A stretch of 64,000 nucleotides of DNA from Opitutaceae bacterium (GCA_014376585.1 JACMRG010000028.1:33373-97372), one strand, 5' to 3'. Counted from the stretch's first letter, positions 1 through 8,666 are shown. A program made the numbers and translations. The notes: generated by a model from the sequence alone, not told the origin.

Positions 1-113
1 GCGGCAACAAGCCCCTCGCCACCGGCCGCTATCATCAAGCCGGCATAACCACCAAGACGTCCGCCGAGGTGATCCGACTCATCCTCACTCCGCTATTCAA
101 GCCGACGCCGTAG
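1..113 (+). CDS. C-terminal fragment of an unidentified protein
   Basis: An open frame (codons starting at base 3) runs in from the left edge and stops at TAG 111-113, giving the last 36 residues of a protein ending in LTPLFKPTP. The fragment is too short to assign a family. The stop codon lies within a dispersed repeat that recurs near 2,191, so the natural C-terminus may have been replaced or extended by repeat sequence. It could also be a chance open frame, because GC-rich DNA keeps frames open. Confidence 0.45.
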   Translation, partial: GNKPLATGRYHQAGITTKTSAEVIRLILTPLFKPTP

Positions 114-140
114 GACCAAATTTATTTGCGACCGACGCCC
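107..140 (+). repeat. Dispersed repeat, GTAGGAMCAAATTTATTYGCGACC type, copy 1
   Basis: This stretch matches 2191-2226 almost base for base, with the core GCCGTAGGA, CAAATTTATT, GCGACC and then a C-rich tail. Its AT-rich centre stands out from the surrounding GC-rich DNA. The TAG in the core ends the upstream reading frame. Confidence 0.6.
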
Positions 141-321
141 GAGCCACGCCTAACCCCAAGTCCACCTCACGCCCAAGCCGCCCCCGCCCCCGCTTCGCCT
201 CCACCCCTTCCCACGCCAAATAAAAAAACGCCCGCAAGCCTCCGCTTGCGAACGTCGTTCCTGACTCGGTTTCTCGATCTTCGAATCTTCGCTTACCTCA
301 CAGTAGCCTCACGGATTAACC

Positions 322-789
322 TTACGGCAGGATCACCGTGTCCACCACATGGACCACGCCGTTGCTGCCGACGAGATCCGTTGCGACTACCTTGGCGTTG
401 TTTACCGTCACGCCCATGCCGTCGGCTTTGATCGTGAGCATCTTGCCGTTGACCGTCGGCGCCCCGCCCGACTTCACATCAGCCGCCATAACTTTGGCCG
501 GGACGACGTGGTAGGTGAGGATGGCGACGAGCTTGGCCTTGTTTTCCGGCTTCAGCAGCGATTCGACCGTGCCCGCGGGCAACTTGGCGAAGGCGGCGTT
601 GGTCGGCGCGAAGATCGTGAACGGACCGGGCCCGCTCAACGTTTCGACGAGCCCGGCGGCCTTCACGGCGGCGACGAGCGTGGTGTGATCGGGCGAACCG
701 ATGGCGATCTCTACGACCGTCTTGGCGGAGGCCAGCGAGACGAGACCGGTGCAGAGTGCGAGGGTGGCAAACAGGGAACGGAGCTTCAT
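322..789 (-). CDS. Secreted fasciclin (FAS1) domain protein
   Basis: The 155-residue product has a signal peptide (about residues 1-22, ending LVSLASA) followed by a single FAS1 domain that fills the rest. The domain shows the H1-type motif [15 protein letters not shown], the central [10 protein letters not shown] and the closing H2-type segment [16 protein letters not shown]1 domains act in cell adhesion and extracellular matrix binding; single-domain bacterial forms are usually exported small proteins with no known enzyme activity. The gene stands alone, with no operon partner within 300 bases on its strand. Length and domain completeness suggest an intact gene. Function beyond surface or periplasmic adhesion cannot be inferred. 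Confidence 0.92.
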   Translation of the reverse strand: MKLRSLFATLALCTGLVSLASAKTVVEIAIGSPDHTTLVAAVKAAGLVETLSGPGPFTIFAPTNAAFAKLPAGTVESLLKPENKAKLVAILTYHVVPAKVMAADVKSGGAPTVNGKMLTIKADGMGVTVNNAKVVATDLVGSNGVVHVVDTVILP

Positions 790-1164
790 GGGAACTGATT
801 TTATCTGACGGTTGGAGTGTGTGCGGCCGGGTGGACGGAGTCCTACGGTCGCACCTCTGATGCGCCCGGGTGCACATCGCGGATGCCCACCGTCTGCGGG
901 TGTTAGCGCGAGCCCAAGTCAGCATTAGGCCGGCGCAATACTTCACCCCTCGCTTGCTTTCCCGCTAAAAGGGGAAGTGGCCTCCCGGCCCGTTCCCGCG
1001 ATCGCATGGCCGTCGCCCAAGCCAGAACCATGCAGGGGCACCCCCGGGAATCAGAACTGTCTGCAAAATATCAAACGGTGAACGGCGTCACGCTCGTTTC
1101 GATCACGCGTCCGCGCTCCGGAGATTAGTCTCTCCGCTCTCAGCTCTCAACTGCGTCGTTTCGC
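790..1164. other. Gap of 375 bases without a recognised gene
   Basis: This gap is the upstream region of the FAS1 gene and the downstream region of the ThuA gene, both on the minus strand. It contains a heptamer repeat at 1131-1151 and a short potential hairpin around 969-988 (CTTTCCC paired with GGGGAAG). I see no tRNA, riboswitch or convincing ORF in it. Confidence 0.6.
1131..1151 (+). repeat. TCTCARC heptamer repeat, three units
   Basis: Three consecutive 7-base units (TCTCCGC, TCTCAGC, TCTCAAC) lie 13 bases beyond the stop codon of the ThuA gene and read toward it. They belong to a family with copies at 3709, 7500, 16028, 16437, 38129, 38502, 40400 and 56657. Confidence 0.7.
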
Positions 1165-2121
1165 CTACGATTTCTTCGCTTCCAGCCCCAGCGCCCACAG
1201 GATGCCGCCGCGCACATGCGCCTGAAATTGCTGCGCCACCTCGGGCGAATTCATACGCCCGTTTTTATCCGTGTAAGCCGGGTCCCACACGTCCTCGCGA
1301 TGACCGAGCGATGTGTAAAACACGCGGCCCTTGCCGTGCATCTTCGTCCACGCGACCGGATAGTCGCCCGGCGTGCCTTGCTTCGCTTTGATCGCGTCGG
1401 CCGACATCATCAGATTATCCAGCGACAACAGGCCATGCACCTTCGCGCGTTCAAAATTCTTCATCTGGTAGATCTCGTCATAGATTTTCCAGACCTTGGG
1501 CAACGGCGCGCACGCCGCGTGATCGTCATCCTGGTTGATCGCCTCCACCGGCACCTGTGGTCCATGCGCCTTGAACGCCGCACCGATCATCCCGACATAG
1601 GGCATGAAGGTCTTGAACGTGTCCGTCGCCGCGTGCACGCCGATGAAAGCCCCACCCGCCGCAACCCAGTCCACAAAACCCTGTGGATCAGGCAGCGGCA
1701 GATCGTCGCCCGTCGTGCTCGCGAAAATCACCCCGTCGTAATTTTTGAGATTGGCCGGCGCCAGCGGCTTCAACGCCTCCGCCACCGCCTTCATCCACGC
1801 CGGCCGCGCCGCCTGATACGCCGCGTTCGCCTCTTTCCATTTCGCCATCGCCTCGACAAACGCCGGCGCCTGCTCGCCATCCTTACCGGCCTTGGGCTTG
1901 CCCGGCGCCTTCGGCTCACCCGCCGGCTGGTGAATAAATTCCACCGTAAACGCCCCGCCACTCCGGCCCGCGAGCTGCTCAATGATCTTCTCCGACACCG
2001 GAATCACACTATGGCGGAAACCCGTCGTCACCGTCACAACGAGCAGTTTCTTCGGCGCCGCCGCGAGCGGCAGGGCAAACACGAGCGCGACGAGGCAAAG
2101 CAAGGCTTGGATTTTTTTCAT
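1165..2121 (-). CDS. ThuA-domain secreted protein
   Basis: The 318-residue product begins with a signal peptide (about 1-21, ending LPLAAA) and then a ThuA-like class I glutamine amidotransferase fold. Recognisable pieces are KLLVVTVTTGFRHSVIPVSE near the N-terminus, FASTTGDDLPLPDP in the middle, GGAFIGVHAATDTF, and MHGKGRVFYTSLGHREDVW near the C-terminus. ThuA proteins were named for trehalose utilisation, and exported forms are abundant in Verrucomicrobiota and Planctomycetota, often near sugar-degrading genes; their reaction is mostly unproven. A lysine- and proline-rich insertion (about residues 60-110) separates the first strand from the rest. The pectate lyase gene is divergent from it across a 310-base gap, so the two may share a control region. 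Confidence 0.88.
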   Translation of the reverse strand: MKKIQALLCLVALVFALPLAAAPKKLLVVTVTTGFRHSVIPVSEKIIEQLAGRSGGAFTVEFIHQPAGEPKAPGKPKAGKDGEQAPAFVEAMAKWKEANAAYQAARPAWMKAVAEALKPLAPANLKNYDGVIFASTTGDDLPLPDPQGFVDWVAAGGAFIGVHAATDTFKTFMPYVGMIGAAFKAHGPQVPVEAINQDDDHAACAPLPKVWKIYDEIYQMKNFERAKVHGLLSLDNLMMSADAIKAKQGTPGDYPVAWTKMHGKGRVFYTSLGHREDVWDPAYTDKNGRMNSPEVAQQFQAHVRGGILWALGLEAKKS

Positions 2122-2431
2122 GGGGATGGGGGGGAAAGCGACGGGATCAAAACTTCCTCCGACTACGCCACCGCCACGCGCCGAGTCGAGGCCGTAGGAA
2201 CAAATTTATTCGCGACCCACGCCCCCGCCCACGGTGGCCTCGCAACTATACCCCGCTCCCACCCCACCGCCTCCCACTCCTCCGGGTCCGCGCACCGCAC
2301 CACGGTCCGTCCCCGCCGCGCGGCCGGGCGCCAATCTTGTTCATACGCCCATCAATCTTTAAACCCCACCCCCCACGCTCCCAATTCGGGAAACCTACCA
2401 CGCCTCACCACCGTCTTCCCGCCATCTTCGC
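2122..2431. other. Divergent intergenic region (310 bases) between the ThuA and pectate lyase genes
   Basis: Both neighbours start from this gap, so it should hold their promoters, but I cannot pick out a convincing -35/-10 pair. Its only distinctive content is the dispersed repeat at 2191-2226. The plus strand is open for a long way here, but the encoded peptide is arginine- and proline-rich and looks like a composition artefact. Confidence 0.55.
2191..2226 (+). repeat. Dispersed repeat, GTAGGAMCAAATTTATTYGCGACC type, copy 2
   Basis: This is the second copy of the repeat seen at 107-140. Here it is wholly intergenic, between two divergent genes. Confidence 0.6.
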
Positions 2432-3676
2432 ATGTCCTTGAAATCCATTTTCCTCCACGCCGCCGCGCTCGCCCTGCTCTCCGCCTCGCTCCCCGCCGCC
2501 GTCATCGGCATCAATCCGCCCTCGCTGCCCATCACCGCGGAGCGCATCGCCACGTTGCCCGCCGTCGAGCAGCCCGCATGGCGCGACTACCTCGCGCGGT
2601 CCGCCGCCGCCCGCGCCGCCGACACCGGATTCTACGCCGACGAACTCAAAGCCCACAATCTCACCGCACCGCTCGTTCCCGGCCACGGCCCCAGCCCCAC
2701 CCTGACCGAACCCGCCGCCTGGTATGCCACCGCCGGGGCCCGGCGCATCGCCGATATCATCGTGTCCTTTCAAACCCCCGCCGGCGGTTGGAATAAAAAC
2801 AGCGACTTCACCGGCCACGCCCGTCGCCCCGGCGAACGTTCCGGCTATGAAGCCGGCTACGTTGGCACGATCGACAACGGCGCCACCGTGGAGCCTCTCC
2901 GCTTCCTTGCCCTCGTCATCACCGCCGGCGACGCCGCCTCCACCGCGCCTTATCGCACCGCCTTCCTCCGCGGCATCGACTATCTCCTCGCCGCCCAGTT
3001 CCCCAACGGCGGCTGGCCCCAAGTTTATCCACTCGAAGGAGGCTACCATGACGCGATCACTTACAACGACGGTGCCATGATCAACGTCCTCACGCTTTTT
3101 CGCGAGGTCTCCACCCAACAGCCCGGCTTCGCCTTCGTCCCCGCCGACACCCGTGCCCGCGCCACCGCCGCGGGCCAGCGCGGCCTCGCCTGCATCCTTG
3201 CCACCCAGATCGTCGTCGCCGGCCGCCGCACCGTGTGGTGCCAGCAGCACGACGCCCTCACGCTCGCGCCCACCTCCGCGCGCAACTACGAGATGCCTGC
3301 CCAATCAAGCGGCGAGAGCGCGGGCCTTATGTTTTTTCTCATCAGCCTGCCCATTCCTTCCGCGGAAATCGCGACCGCCATCCACGCGGCGGCCGCCTGG
3401 CTAGAAAAGACCGCGCTCAAAGACGTCATATTCAAACCCACGCCCGACGGCACCGGCCGCCACTTGATTCCCACGCCCGGCGCCACCCCCCTCTGGCCGC
3501 GCTACGCCGAGATCGGCACCGACCGTCCGCTCTTCGGCGATCGCGATAAAACCATCCACGACCATATCGACGAAATCTCGAAAGAGCGTCGCAATGGCTA
3601 CGCTTGGTTTGGCGACGCCCCCAAACGGGTGCTCGCCCATTACGCAAAGTGGGCCAGGACCCACCCCGCGCGGTGA
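2432..3676 (+). CDS. Pectate lyase, polysaccharide lyase family 10
   Basis: The 414-residue product has a signal peptide (about 1-23) and a family PL10 (alpha/alpha toroid) catalytic domain. Diagnostic stretches are VSFQTPAGGWNKNSDF, GTIDNGAT, AAQFPNGGWPQVYPL, HDAITYNDGAM and the late segment RRNGYAWFGDAPKRV. PL10 enzymes cleave polygalacturonate by beta-elimination, normally with calcium; the signal peptide implies action in the periplasm or outside the cell. The ATG at 2432 gives a clean signal peptide and is preferred. It is transcribed divergently from the ThuA gene and converges on the phospholipase gene. With the GH106-like enzyme at 20.3 kb it suggests use of plant cell-wall pectin. 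Confidence 0.9.
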   Translation: MSLKSIFLHAAALALLSASLPAAVIGINPPSLPITAERIATLPAVEQPAWRDYLARSAAARAADTGFYADELKAHNLTAPLVPGHGPSPTLTEPAAWYATAGARRIADIIVSFQTPAGGWNKNSDFTGHARRPGERSGYEAGYVGTIDNGATVEPLRFLALVITAGDAASTAPYRTAFLRGIDYLLAAQFPNGGWPQVYPLEGGYHDAITYNDGAMINVLTLFREVSTQQPGFAFVPADTRARATAAGQRGLACILATQIVVAGRRTVWCQQHDALTLAPTSARNYEMPAQSSGESAGLMFFLISLPIPSAEIATAIHAAAAWLEKTALKDVIFKPTPDGTGRHLIPTPGATPLWPRYAEIGTDRPLFGDRDKTIHDHIDEISKERRNGYAWFGDAPKRVLAHYAKWARTHPAR

Positions 3677-3708
3677 CCGTAGTTTCGTCCGCGCTCTGGG
3701 GTTCGATC

Positions 3709-3729
3709 TCTCAACTCTTAGCTCTCGAG
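3709..3729 (+). repeat. TCTCARC heptamer repeat between convergent genes
   Basis: Three units (TCTCAAC, TCTTAGC, TCTCGAG) lie in the 64-base gap between the ends of the pectate lyase and phospholipase genes, reading toward the phospholipase gene. Confidence 0.65.
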
Positions 3730-3740
3730 TTCTCCGCCCC

Positions 3741-4934
3741 TCACGGCACCACCATGAACCCCAACCGAAACTGATCCGGCCGGCGGATATTGTAGTCGAG
3801 CAGGCTCTCCCCCCAGCCGTTGAAATACTGCACCAGCAGGCGTCCGCCGAGCTCGGGGAAGAAATTATCGAGGGGCCACGACGCATTGATTTCGCCACTG
3901 CCGTAGCCGGAACTCGTGCCTTTCCGCAGATTTGCGGTGATTTTGAAACCGCTGCGATGCTCCAGCGCCACGAGCCACTCCACGTAGCCGCGGTAGTGCT
4001 CAAGGTCGGGATTTTCGTCTTTGTCAAAATAGCCGATGAATCGCGGGCTCACCGCTAGCTGCCAGTCGCGCGGCAATTTCCATGTCACCACCGGCCGGAA
4101 ATACACGGTATTCAAGCTGCGTGATTTTCCCAGGGCCTGTCCGTTGGACTCATGCTGGACGCCGATCTGCGCGCCCAGCCGATCGATCCACGGCAACTTC
4201 ACATCAAACTCATCTTTGCCATAGAAAAGCGTCGGCTTGTAGCTGGTGTCGTAAAAAGGCTTCGAGAGCGACTCGAGATCCCACAACGAGGTCTGGGTGT
4301 AGGCGGCATAGAGATCCTGCCACGGCTTCGATACGTTGCCCTTGGGCGTCAGCGGACGGAACCTGAAACTAAATTGGAAACGCGCATTGATCCGGTCGTT
4401 CGCGCCCACCGAAAAATAAATCGGTTCGTAGGGCAGCAGGTGGCGCCGCATTTTGTCGAACGCCGTGTCTTGGCTGAGATCGCGCGGCTGATTCGCCGCG
4501 GCCCGCTCCGCATTTTCCATCGCCTTCGGATTCAGCCCCACCGTCGCCGCCGGCACCGCGATAAACATAATCGGATTAGTCTGCGGTTCCAGAATGCGCA
4601 TCGATACGTTCCCCGCCAGCGTGTCCGGCACCAGCACCGTCAGCGTCGTCCGCGTGAAACTCATCGGCAGCAGCTCGATCTCCGTGCCGGTCGCGATGTC
4701 CACCACCCCCACCGGCAGCGTCCGTTGTTCACTTGGGCTGGCAAAAGTCGCCGTCATCACCGCGGGAAACTTGAACGTCGCCGCCGTGGTGGACGGATTG
4801 TTGAGGAAAAGCGTCACGCGCATGACCTTGCCCGCCTGCACCGGCTCGGCCGGCGGCACCAGCAGCGTTTCAAACTGTGCGCGCGCCACCGTGGCCAGTG
4901 CCGCAATGACGAGGATCGAAATAAATTTTCGCAT
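3741..4934 (-). CDS. pldA: Outer-membrane phospholipase A (PldA/OMPLA family)
   Basis: The product is 398 residues if translation starts at ATG 4934, which gives a good signal peptide (MRKFISILVIAALATVARAQ); the frame is open upstream but codes for unrelated sequence. The N-terminal half (about 20-170) looks like an extra beta-sandwich domain. The C-terminal half is the 12-stranded barrel of phospholipase A1, with YEPIYFSVGAND and the catalytic motif QHESNGQ, which places His261 and Ser263 as the active-site pair. The enzyme hydrolyses phospholipids in the outer leaflet of the outer membrane and is usually activated by calcium-dependent dimerisation when membrane asymmetry is lost. The N-terminal extension makes it longer than E. 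coli PldA. Confidence 0.9.
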   Translation of the reverse strand: MRKFISILVIAALATVARAQFETLLVPPAEPVQAGKVMRVTLFLNNPSTTAATFKFPAVMTATFASPSEQRTLPVGVVDIATGTEIELLPMSFTRTTLTVLVPDTLAGNVSMRILEPQTNPIMFIAVPAATVGLNPKAMENAERAAANQPRDLSQDTAFDKMRRHLLPYEPIYFSVGANDRINARFQFSFRFRPLTPKGNVSKPWQDLYAAYTQTSLWDLESLSKPFYDTSYKPTLFYGKDEFDVKLPWIDRLGAQIGVQHESNGQALGKSRSLNTVYFRPVVTWKLPRDWQLAVSPRFIGYFDKDENPDLEHYRGYVEWLVALEHRSGFKITANLRKGTSSGYGSGEINASWPLDNFFPELGGRLLVQYFNGWGESLLDYNIRRPDQFRLGFMVVP

Positions 4935-5176
4935 GGAGTCGGCGAAAATGCCGACCGCCTCCCCGCCGTCAAACCGACCTGGCCGCGCTGAGCCCACCCA
5001 TGGCCCGACTCTCCGCCACCTTTTCGATAACAACACTACCGTGACTTGGTTTTCGGCTCGTTTCATTCGCGTGGTTTGCGGGCAGCTGCCCGGCCCGGCC
5101 ACACGCGTCTCTCACGCCCGCGCCCGCTTTCTGCTTTGCCGCCACAAATCCGTCCCCCACGCTCCTGGCTCAAAAT

Positions 5177-6679
5177 ATGAGTTCTTTCCCCATTCCCGCC
5201 CCCACAACCCCTCACGACACCGCCGGCCTCGGTGGCCATCCCCGCGGACTCACCACCCTCTTCCTCGCCGAGATGTGGGAACGCTTCAGCTACTATGGCA
5301 TGAGGGCGCTTCTTATTCTCTTCATGACGAAAACAGCCGTTGAGGGCGGGCTCGGGTATGAAACTAAAAAGGCCGCCGCCGTTTACGGCACCTACACGAT
5401 GAGCGTTTACCTGCTCTCGATCCTGGGCGGCTTCATCGCCGACAACTTCATCGGCGCCCGCCGCGCCGTCTTTGCTGGCGGCGTCATCATCGCCACGGGC
5501 CACTTCACGATGGCCCTCAACTCTATCCCCACTTTCTACGCCGGCCTCGTCTGCGTCGCCCTCGGCACCGGCCTCCTCAAGCCCAACATCTCCACCATGG
5601 TCGGCAGCCTCTACGCCCCTGGCGACGAGCGCCGCGACGCCGGTTTCTCCATCTTCTACATGGGCATCAATGTCGGCGCCTTCGCCGCCCCGCTCGTCAC
5701 CGGCTACCTCGCGCAAAGCGAACACTGGAAAGCCCGCCTCACCGCCTGGGGTTTCGATCCCGCTCATAGCTGGCACTGGGGCTTCGCCGCCGCCGGTGTC
5801 GGTATGGTCTTCGGCCTCATCGTCTACGTTCTCCAACGTGATCGTCTCGCTCACGTCGGCGCCGCGCCCACGCCCGAGGCCGACGGCTCCCGTCCCTGGG
5901 GCAAGCTCGGCCTCGTCGCCCTCGGCTCCGCCGCCCTCATCGCCGCCATGAAGGCCAGCGACACCTATCCCGTCATCATCTTCGCCCTCTTCGCCCTGCA
6001 AATCGCCGCCATCCTCCTCTTCGCCCTCCGCCCCGATCCTGACAGCAAACGCATGGCCGCCATCCTCGTGTTCTTTTTCGCCGCCGAGATCTTCTGGGCG
6101 CTCTTTGAACAGACCGGCTCCACCATCTCGCTGTTTGCCGACCGCCTCACGCGCAACGAAATCTTCGGCTCGCCCTTCCCCTCCTCGTGGTGGCAATCCG
6201 TCAACTCTGTCTGGGTCATCCTCCTCGCCCCCGTCTTCGCCTTTCTCTGGATCAAGCTGGGCTCGAAGCAGCCTTCCAGCCCGCTTAAATTCGTCCTCGG
6301 CCTGCTCTTCGTCGCGCTCTCCTTCGCCCTGATGGTTCCCGCCGCCAAGCTGACCGCCGACGGCAAGATCGGACCGATATGGCTCGTCGGCCTCTTCTTC
6401 CTCCAAACGGTCGGGGAAATGCTCCTCAGCCCCGCCGGCCTCTCGACGATGACGAAGCTCGCCCCGCACCGCCTCGTCGGCCTCGTGATGGGCATCTGGT
6501 TCCTCGCCGCCGCCCTCGGCAGCAAACTCGCCGGCGCCCTCGCAGGTGAATTCAAAAGCGACAACCCCGCCGAGCTCGCCGACTTTTTCCTGCACCAAGC
6601 CCTGATCGTCGGCGCCTGCACCCTCGCCCTCTTCGCCCTCGTTCCGTGGATGAAGAAACTCATGGGCGGCGTGCGGTGA
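5177..6679 (+). CDS. POT/PTR-family proton-dependent oligopeptide transporter
   Basis: The 500-residue protein is a major facilitator of the proton-coupled oligopeptide transporter family. The family signature EMWERFSYYGMRA occurs near residue 32, followed by SILGGFIADNFIGARR, the loop between helices 2 and 3. About 12-14 hydrophobic helices span the sequence, and LFEQTGSTISLFADR (around residues 310-325) matches the conserved helix-7 region. It would import di- and tripeptides across the inner membrane using the proton gradient. It stands alone, with a 32-base gap to the next small gene. Length fits the family. Confidence 0.93.
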   Translation: MSSFPIPAPTTPHDTAGLGGHPRGLTTLFLAEMWERFSYYGMRALLILFMTKTAVEGGLGYETKKAAAVYGTYTMSVYLLSILGGFIADNFIGARRAVFAGGVIIATGHFTMALNSIPTFYAGLVCVALGTGLLKPNISTMVGSLYAPGDERRDAGFSIFYMGINVGAFAAPLVTGYLAQSEHWKARLTAWGFDPAHSWHWGFAAAGVGMVFGLIVYVLQRDRLAHVGAAPTPEADGSRPWGKLGLVALGSAALIAAMKASDTYPVIIFALFALQIAAILLFALRPDPDSKRMAAILVFFFAAEIFWALFEQTGSTISLFADRLTRNEIFGSPFPSSWWQSVNSVWVILLAPVFAFLWIKLGSKQPSSPLKFVLGLLFVALSFALMVPAAKLTADGKIGPIWLVGLFFLQTVGEMLLSPAGLSTMTKLAPHRLVGLVMGIWFLAAALGSKLAGALAGEFKSDNPAELADFFLHQALIVGACTLALFALVPWMKKLMGGVR

Positions 6680-6711
6680 GGCCGAACAATAACGAAACCT
6701 AAAACAATCAA

Positions 6712-7191
6712 ATGCCACGTGATCGTTTCTACGGAGTAGCGGCGGAAGAGCTCACGTCTCATAGTGCGGATAAAGATCTTTTTGCCCGTGCCTATGCTAT
6801 GGCCCTAGGTGACGCCGATAAAACCAAAACTATTTACATCGGTATTCGCGCCGAACGTCTTGAACTTCTCGCTCACGAACAAGCGGCGGAAAATGAAAAG
6901 AAAATCTCCGCGCAGAAGACGGCTGATAAACGCCGAGAGGCTCATTTCTTTAAGCAACCAATCCTTCATAAGCCGCTGCCTAAACCCGAAGACTTTTCAG
7001 ACCCCAAAATGGCAGAAGCAGTTAGAGCAATGATCGCAGCACTCGGAGTCAGTGAGTGGCGGCCTTCCGAAATAAGACTCGACGAATCCTCGTTCGAGCG
7101 GAGATCCGCTACCAAAGTCACATCACTTGTTCTCGATCCCACCCCGCCACGCCATGCCCTGGCTCTACCTCCTCATCGCAGCCGCCCTTGA
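6712..7191 (+). CDS. Hypothetical protein, AT-richer than its surroundings
   Basis: The frame codes for 159 residues with a charged, probably helical middle ([20 protein letters not shown]) and no signal peptide or membrane segment. I do not recognise a family. Its base composition is visibly lower in GC than its neighbours, which suggests later acquisition. The last 38 bases overlap the sugE start, and the final residues ([15 protein letters not shown]) look like out-of-frame reading of sugE, so the gene may have lost its original stop codon. Moderate confidence that it is or was a coding gene. Confidence 0.5.
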   Translation: MPRDRFYGVAAEELTSHSADKDLFARAYAMALGDADKTKTIYIGIRAERLELLAHEQAAENEKKISAQKTADKRREAHFFKQPILHKPLPKPEDFSDPKMAEAVRAMIAALGVSEWRPSEIRLDESSFERRSATKVTSLVLDPTPPRHALALPPHRSRP

Positions 7192-7471
7192 AATCGTCTG
7201 GGCCGTCGGACTGAAATCGACCGACGGTTTCACCAAACTCTGGCCCTCCGCCGGCGTGATCGCCGCGATGGCTGCCAGCATGTTTCTCCTCGCCCTCGCC
7301 GCCCGCGGCCTGCCCATCGGCACCGCCTACGCCGTGTGGACCGGCATCGGCGCCGTCGGCACCGCGATCCTGGGCATCGTCTTCTTTGGCGATAGCGCCG
7401 CCACCCCCCGCCTCCTCTGCATCGGCCTCATCATCGCCGGCGTCGCCGGCCTGAAATTTCTCGGCAAGTAA
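7154..7471 (+). CDS. sugE: SugE/Gdx small multidrug resistance family exporter
   Basis: The 105-residue, four-helix membrane protein is very close to E. coli SugE (Gdx), including EIVWAVGLK near the N-terminus and [19 protein letters not shown] in the third helix. The conserved membrane glutamate lies at residue 13. Gdx-type members export guanidinium in exchange for protons as antiparallel dimers, whereas EmrE-type members export quaternary ammonium drugs; the GTAYAVWTG pattern favours Gdx. I chose ATG 7154 because [13 protein letters not shown] aligns with the family start. No guanidine riboswitch is apparent upstream, and the upstream ORF occupies that space. Confidence 0.92.
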   Translation: MPWLYLLIAAALEIVWAVGLKSTDGFTKLWPSAGVIAAMAASMFLLALAARGLPIGTAYAVWTGIGAVGTAILGIVFFGDSAATPRLLCIGLIIAGVAGLKFLGK

Positions 7472-7499
7472 CCGACCTCGGCGCTTCCGCCCTTCGGTC

Positions 7500-7527
7500 T
7501 TTCAACTTTCATCCTTCAACTTTCAAC
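7500..7527 (+). repeat. TTTCAAC heptamer repeat, four units
   Basis: Four 7-base units (TTTCAAC, TTTCATC, CTTCAAC, TTTCAAC) end 10 bases before the start of the next gene and read toward it. They form a T-rich variant of the TCTCARC family. Confidence 0.65.
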
Positions 7528-7537
7528 TCCGCGCAGA

Positions 7538-8155
7538 ATGCCCACCCGCACCTGGTTTCCCACCCACATTTATTGCGAGCCGCTCCAACCCGCCGGCCTC
7601 GCCAAGTTCAACACCGAGCTCGCCGACGAATGCCGCAACCTCCGCGACTACGACAAGGGCGGCCGCAAATGGTCCGAGAAAAACTACCCCGGCGGCTACA
7701 CCAGCTACGCCTCGATGAACGAGCTGCACCGCTTCTCCAGCACGTTCGCCGCGCTCGAGAAAAAATTCCTGAAACACGCACGCGCTTTCGCCAAGACGCT
7801 GGAGTTCGACCTGCGCGGTCGCACCGTCCGCATGACCGATTGCTGGGTGAACATCATGCCGCCCACGGCCGCGCACTCACTCCACCTGCACCCGCTCGCC
7901 TTCATCAGCGGCACCTACTACGTCGCCACGCCTCCCGGCTGCTCCGGCCTGAAATTCGAAGACCCGCGCCTCGAGCGCTTCATGGCCGCCCCGCCCCGCC
8001 TGCCGGACGCCAAGCTCGCCAATCGTATCCACGTCACCTACCCCGCGGAAGCCGGCAACGTCATCCTCTTTGAAAGCTGGCTCCGCCACGAAGTCGCCGC
8101 CAACCGCGTCGAAGAAGAACGCATCAGCATCAGCTTTAACCTCAATTGGAGCTAA
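7538..8155 (+). CDS. 2OG-Fe(II) oxygenase-like protein, TIGR02466 family
   Basis: The 205-residue protein matches the putative 2-oxoglutarate/Fe(II) oxygenase family found in phages and bacteria (TIGR02466). It begins TRTWFPTHIYCEPL, as the family does, and has CWVNIMPPTAAHSLHLHPL with the first iron-binding histidines, GTYYVATPPGCSGLKFEDPR, and NVILFESWLRHEV with the distal histidine followed by an arginine-rich RISISFNLNW for 2-oxoglutarate. The substrate is unknown. The gene is monocistronic as far as can be seen, preceded by a heptamer repeat and followed by a hairpin repeat. Confidence 0.82.
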   Translation: MPTRTWFPTHIYCEPLQPAGLAKFNTELADECRNLRDYDKGGRKWSEKNYPGGYTSYASMNELHRFSSTFAALEKKFLKHARAFAKTLEFDLRGRTVRMTDCWVNIMPPTAAHSLHLHPLAFISGTYYVATPPGCSGLKFEDPRLERFMAAPPRLPDAKLANRIHVTYPAEAGNVILFESWLRHEVAANRVEEERISISFNLNWS

Positions 8156-8188
8156 CTCCACTGGGAGCGCGGACGCCCCTCGTCCGTT

Positions 8189-8245
8189 GTAACGCCGGCA
8201 TCCTGCCGGCTCCGTGGTGGCTGCGGCATCCTGCCGCAGTTCCAT
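8189..8245 (+). repeat. 57-base double-hairpin repeat, copy A
   Basis: Two adjacent perfect hairpins (GCCGGCA-TCC-TGCCGGC and CTGCGGCA-TCC-TGCCGCAG) lie 34 bases after the oxygenase stop codon. The unit matches 20115-20171 at about 50 of 57 positions. A transcription-terminating or REP-like role is plausible. Confidence 0.7.
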
Positions 8246-8330
8246 CCCTCCGCCGCGCCCCCCGCATCTCCTTCTCCGAACTTTCCGCCCAAGCCCCTCG
8301 CAAATTTTTCGGACCGCGCTTCTTTCCCGC

Positions 8331-8645
8331 ATGATCGTAATCCGCCGCATGGTTGACCGGCACCAGTCCTTCACCGGCATTTTCCTGCCCGGCGAACCCG
8401 CCCGCATTTTCCCGACCACGGACTACGAGCACGGCCGCATCCTTCAAATCTACAAACAGGACCGCCCCCACGAAGGCATCATCAACGATTTCACCGACCT
8501 CGATGCCTTCATCCGGCCGCCCACGCCTACCGAACCAGCATCCGCCCCCACCGCCAAGCCGGCTGCCACTTCACCCGCGACCGCTTCCCCACCGCGCAAA
8601 AAAAGAAAACCCGCCGCAGCTAAGCCACGGCGGGGTCATACCTAA
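8331..8645 (+). CDS. Hypothetical protein with basic, proline-rich tail
   Basis: A 104-residue product starts at ATG 8331 (MIVIRRMVDRHQSFTG); ATG 8349 is an alternative. The first 65 residues look like a small folded unit (FLPGEPARIFPTTDYEHGR, then GIINDFTDLDAFIRPP). The rest is a low-complexity tail rich in Pro, Ala, Thr and Lys, ending in KKRKPAAAKPRRGHT. I do not recognise the family; the basic tail would suit nucleic-acid binding, but that is speculation. It is convergent with the glycine-zipper gene, with only 21 bases between their stops. Confidence 0.55.
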   Translation: MIVIRRMVDRHQSFTGIFLPGEPARIFPTTDYEHGRILQIYKQDRPHEGIINDFTDLDAFIRPPTPTEPASAPTAKPAATSPATASPPRKKRKPAAAKPRRGHT

Positions 8646-8666
8646 AATTTCGGTTCCGGCGACCGC

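Noticed and set aside
840..960. Structured RNA or riboswitch upstream of the FAS1 gene
   Set aside because: I looked for cobalamin- or TPP-type conserved boxes and found none; the sequence is GC-rich with only weak hairpins.
1216..2796. A 526-codon plus-strand frame across the ThuA gene
   Set aside because: The predicted peptide is mostly Arg, His and Pro, and it overlaps two well-supported genes.
5063..6718. A 551-codon minus-strand frame opposite the POT transporter
   Set aside because: Acidic and glycine-rich antisense shadow without a recognisable domain.
7080..7153. Guanidine riboswitch ahead of sugE
   Set aside because: No ykkC or mini-ykkC features, such as paired ACGR-loop hairpins, are visible, and the stretch is covered by an upstream reading frame.
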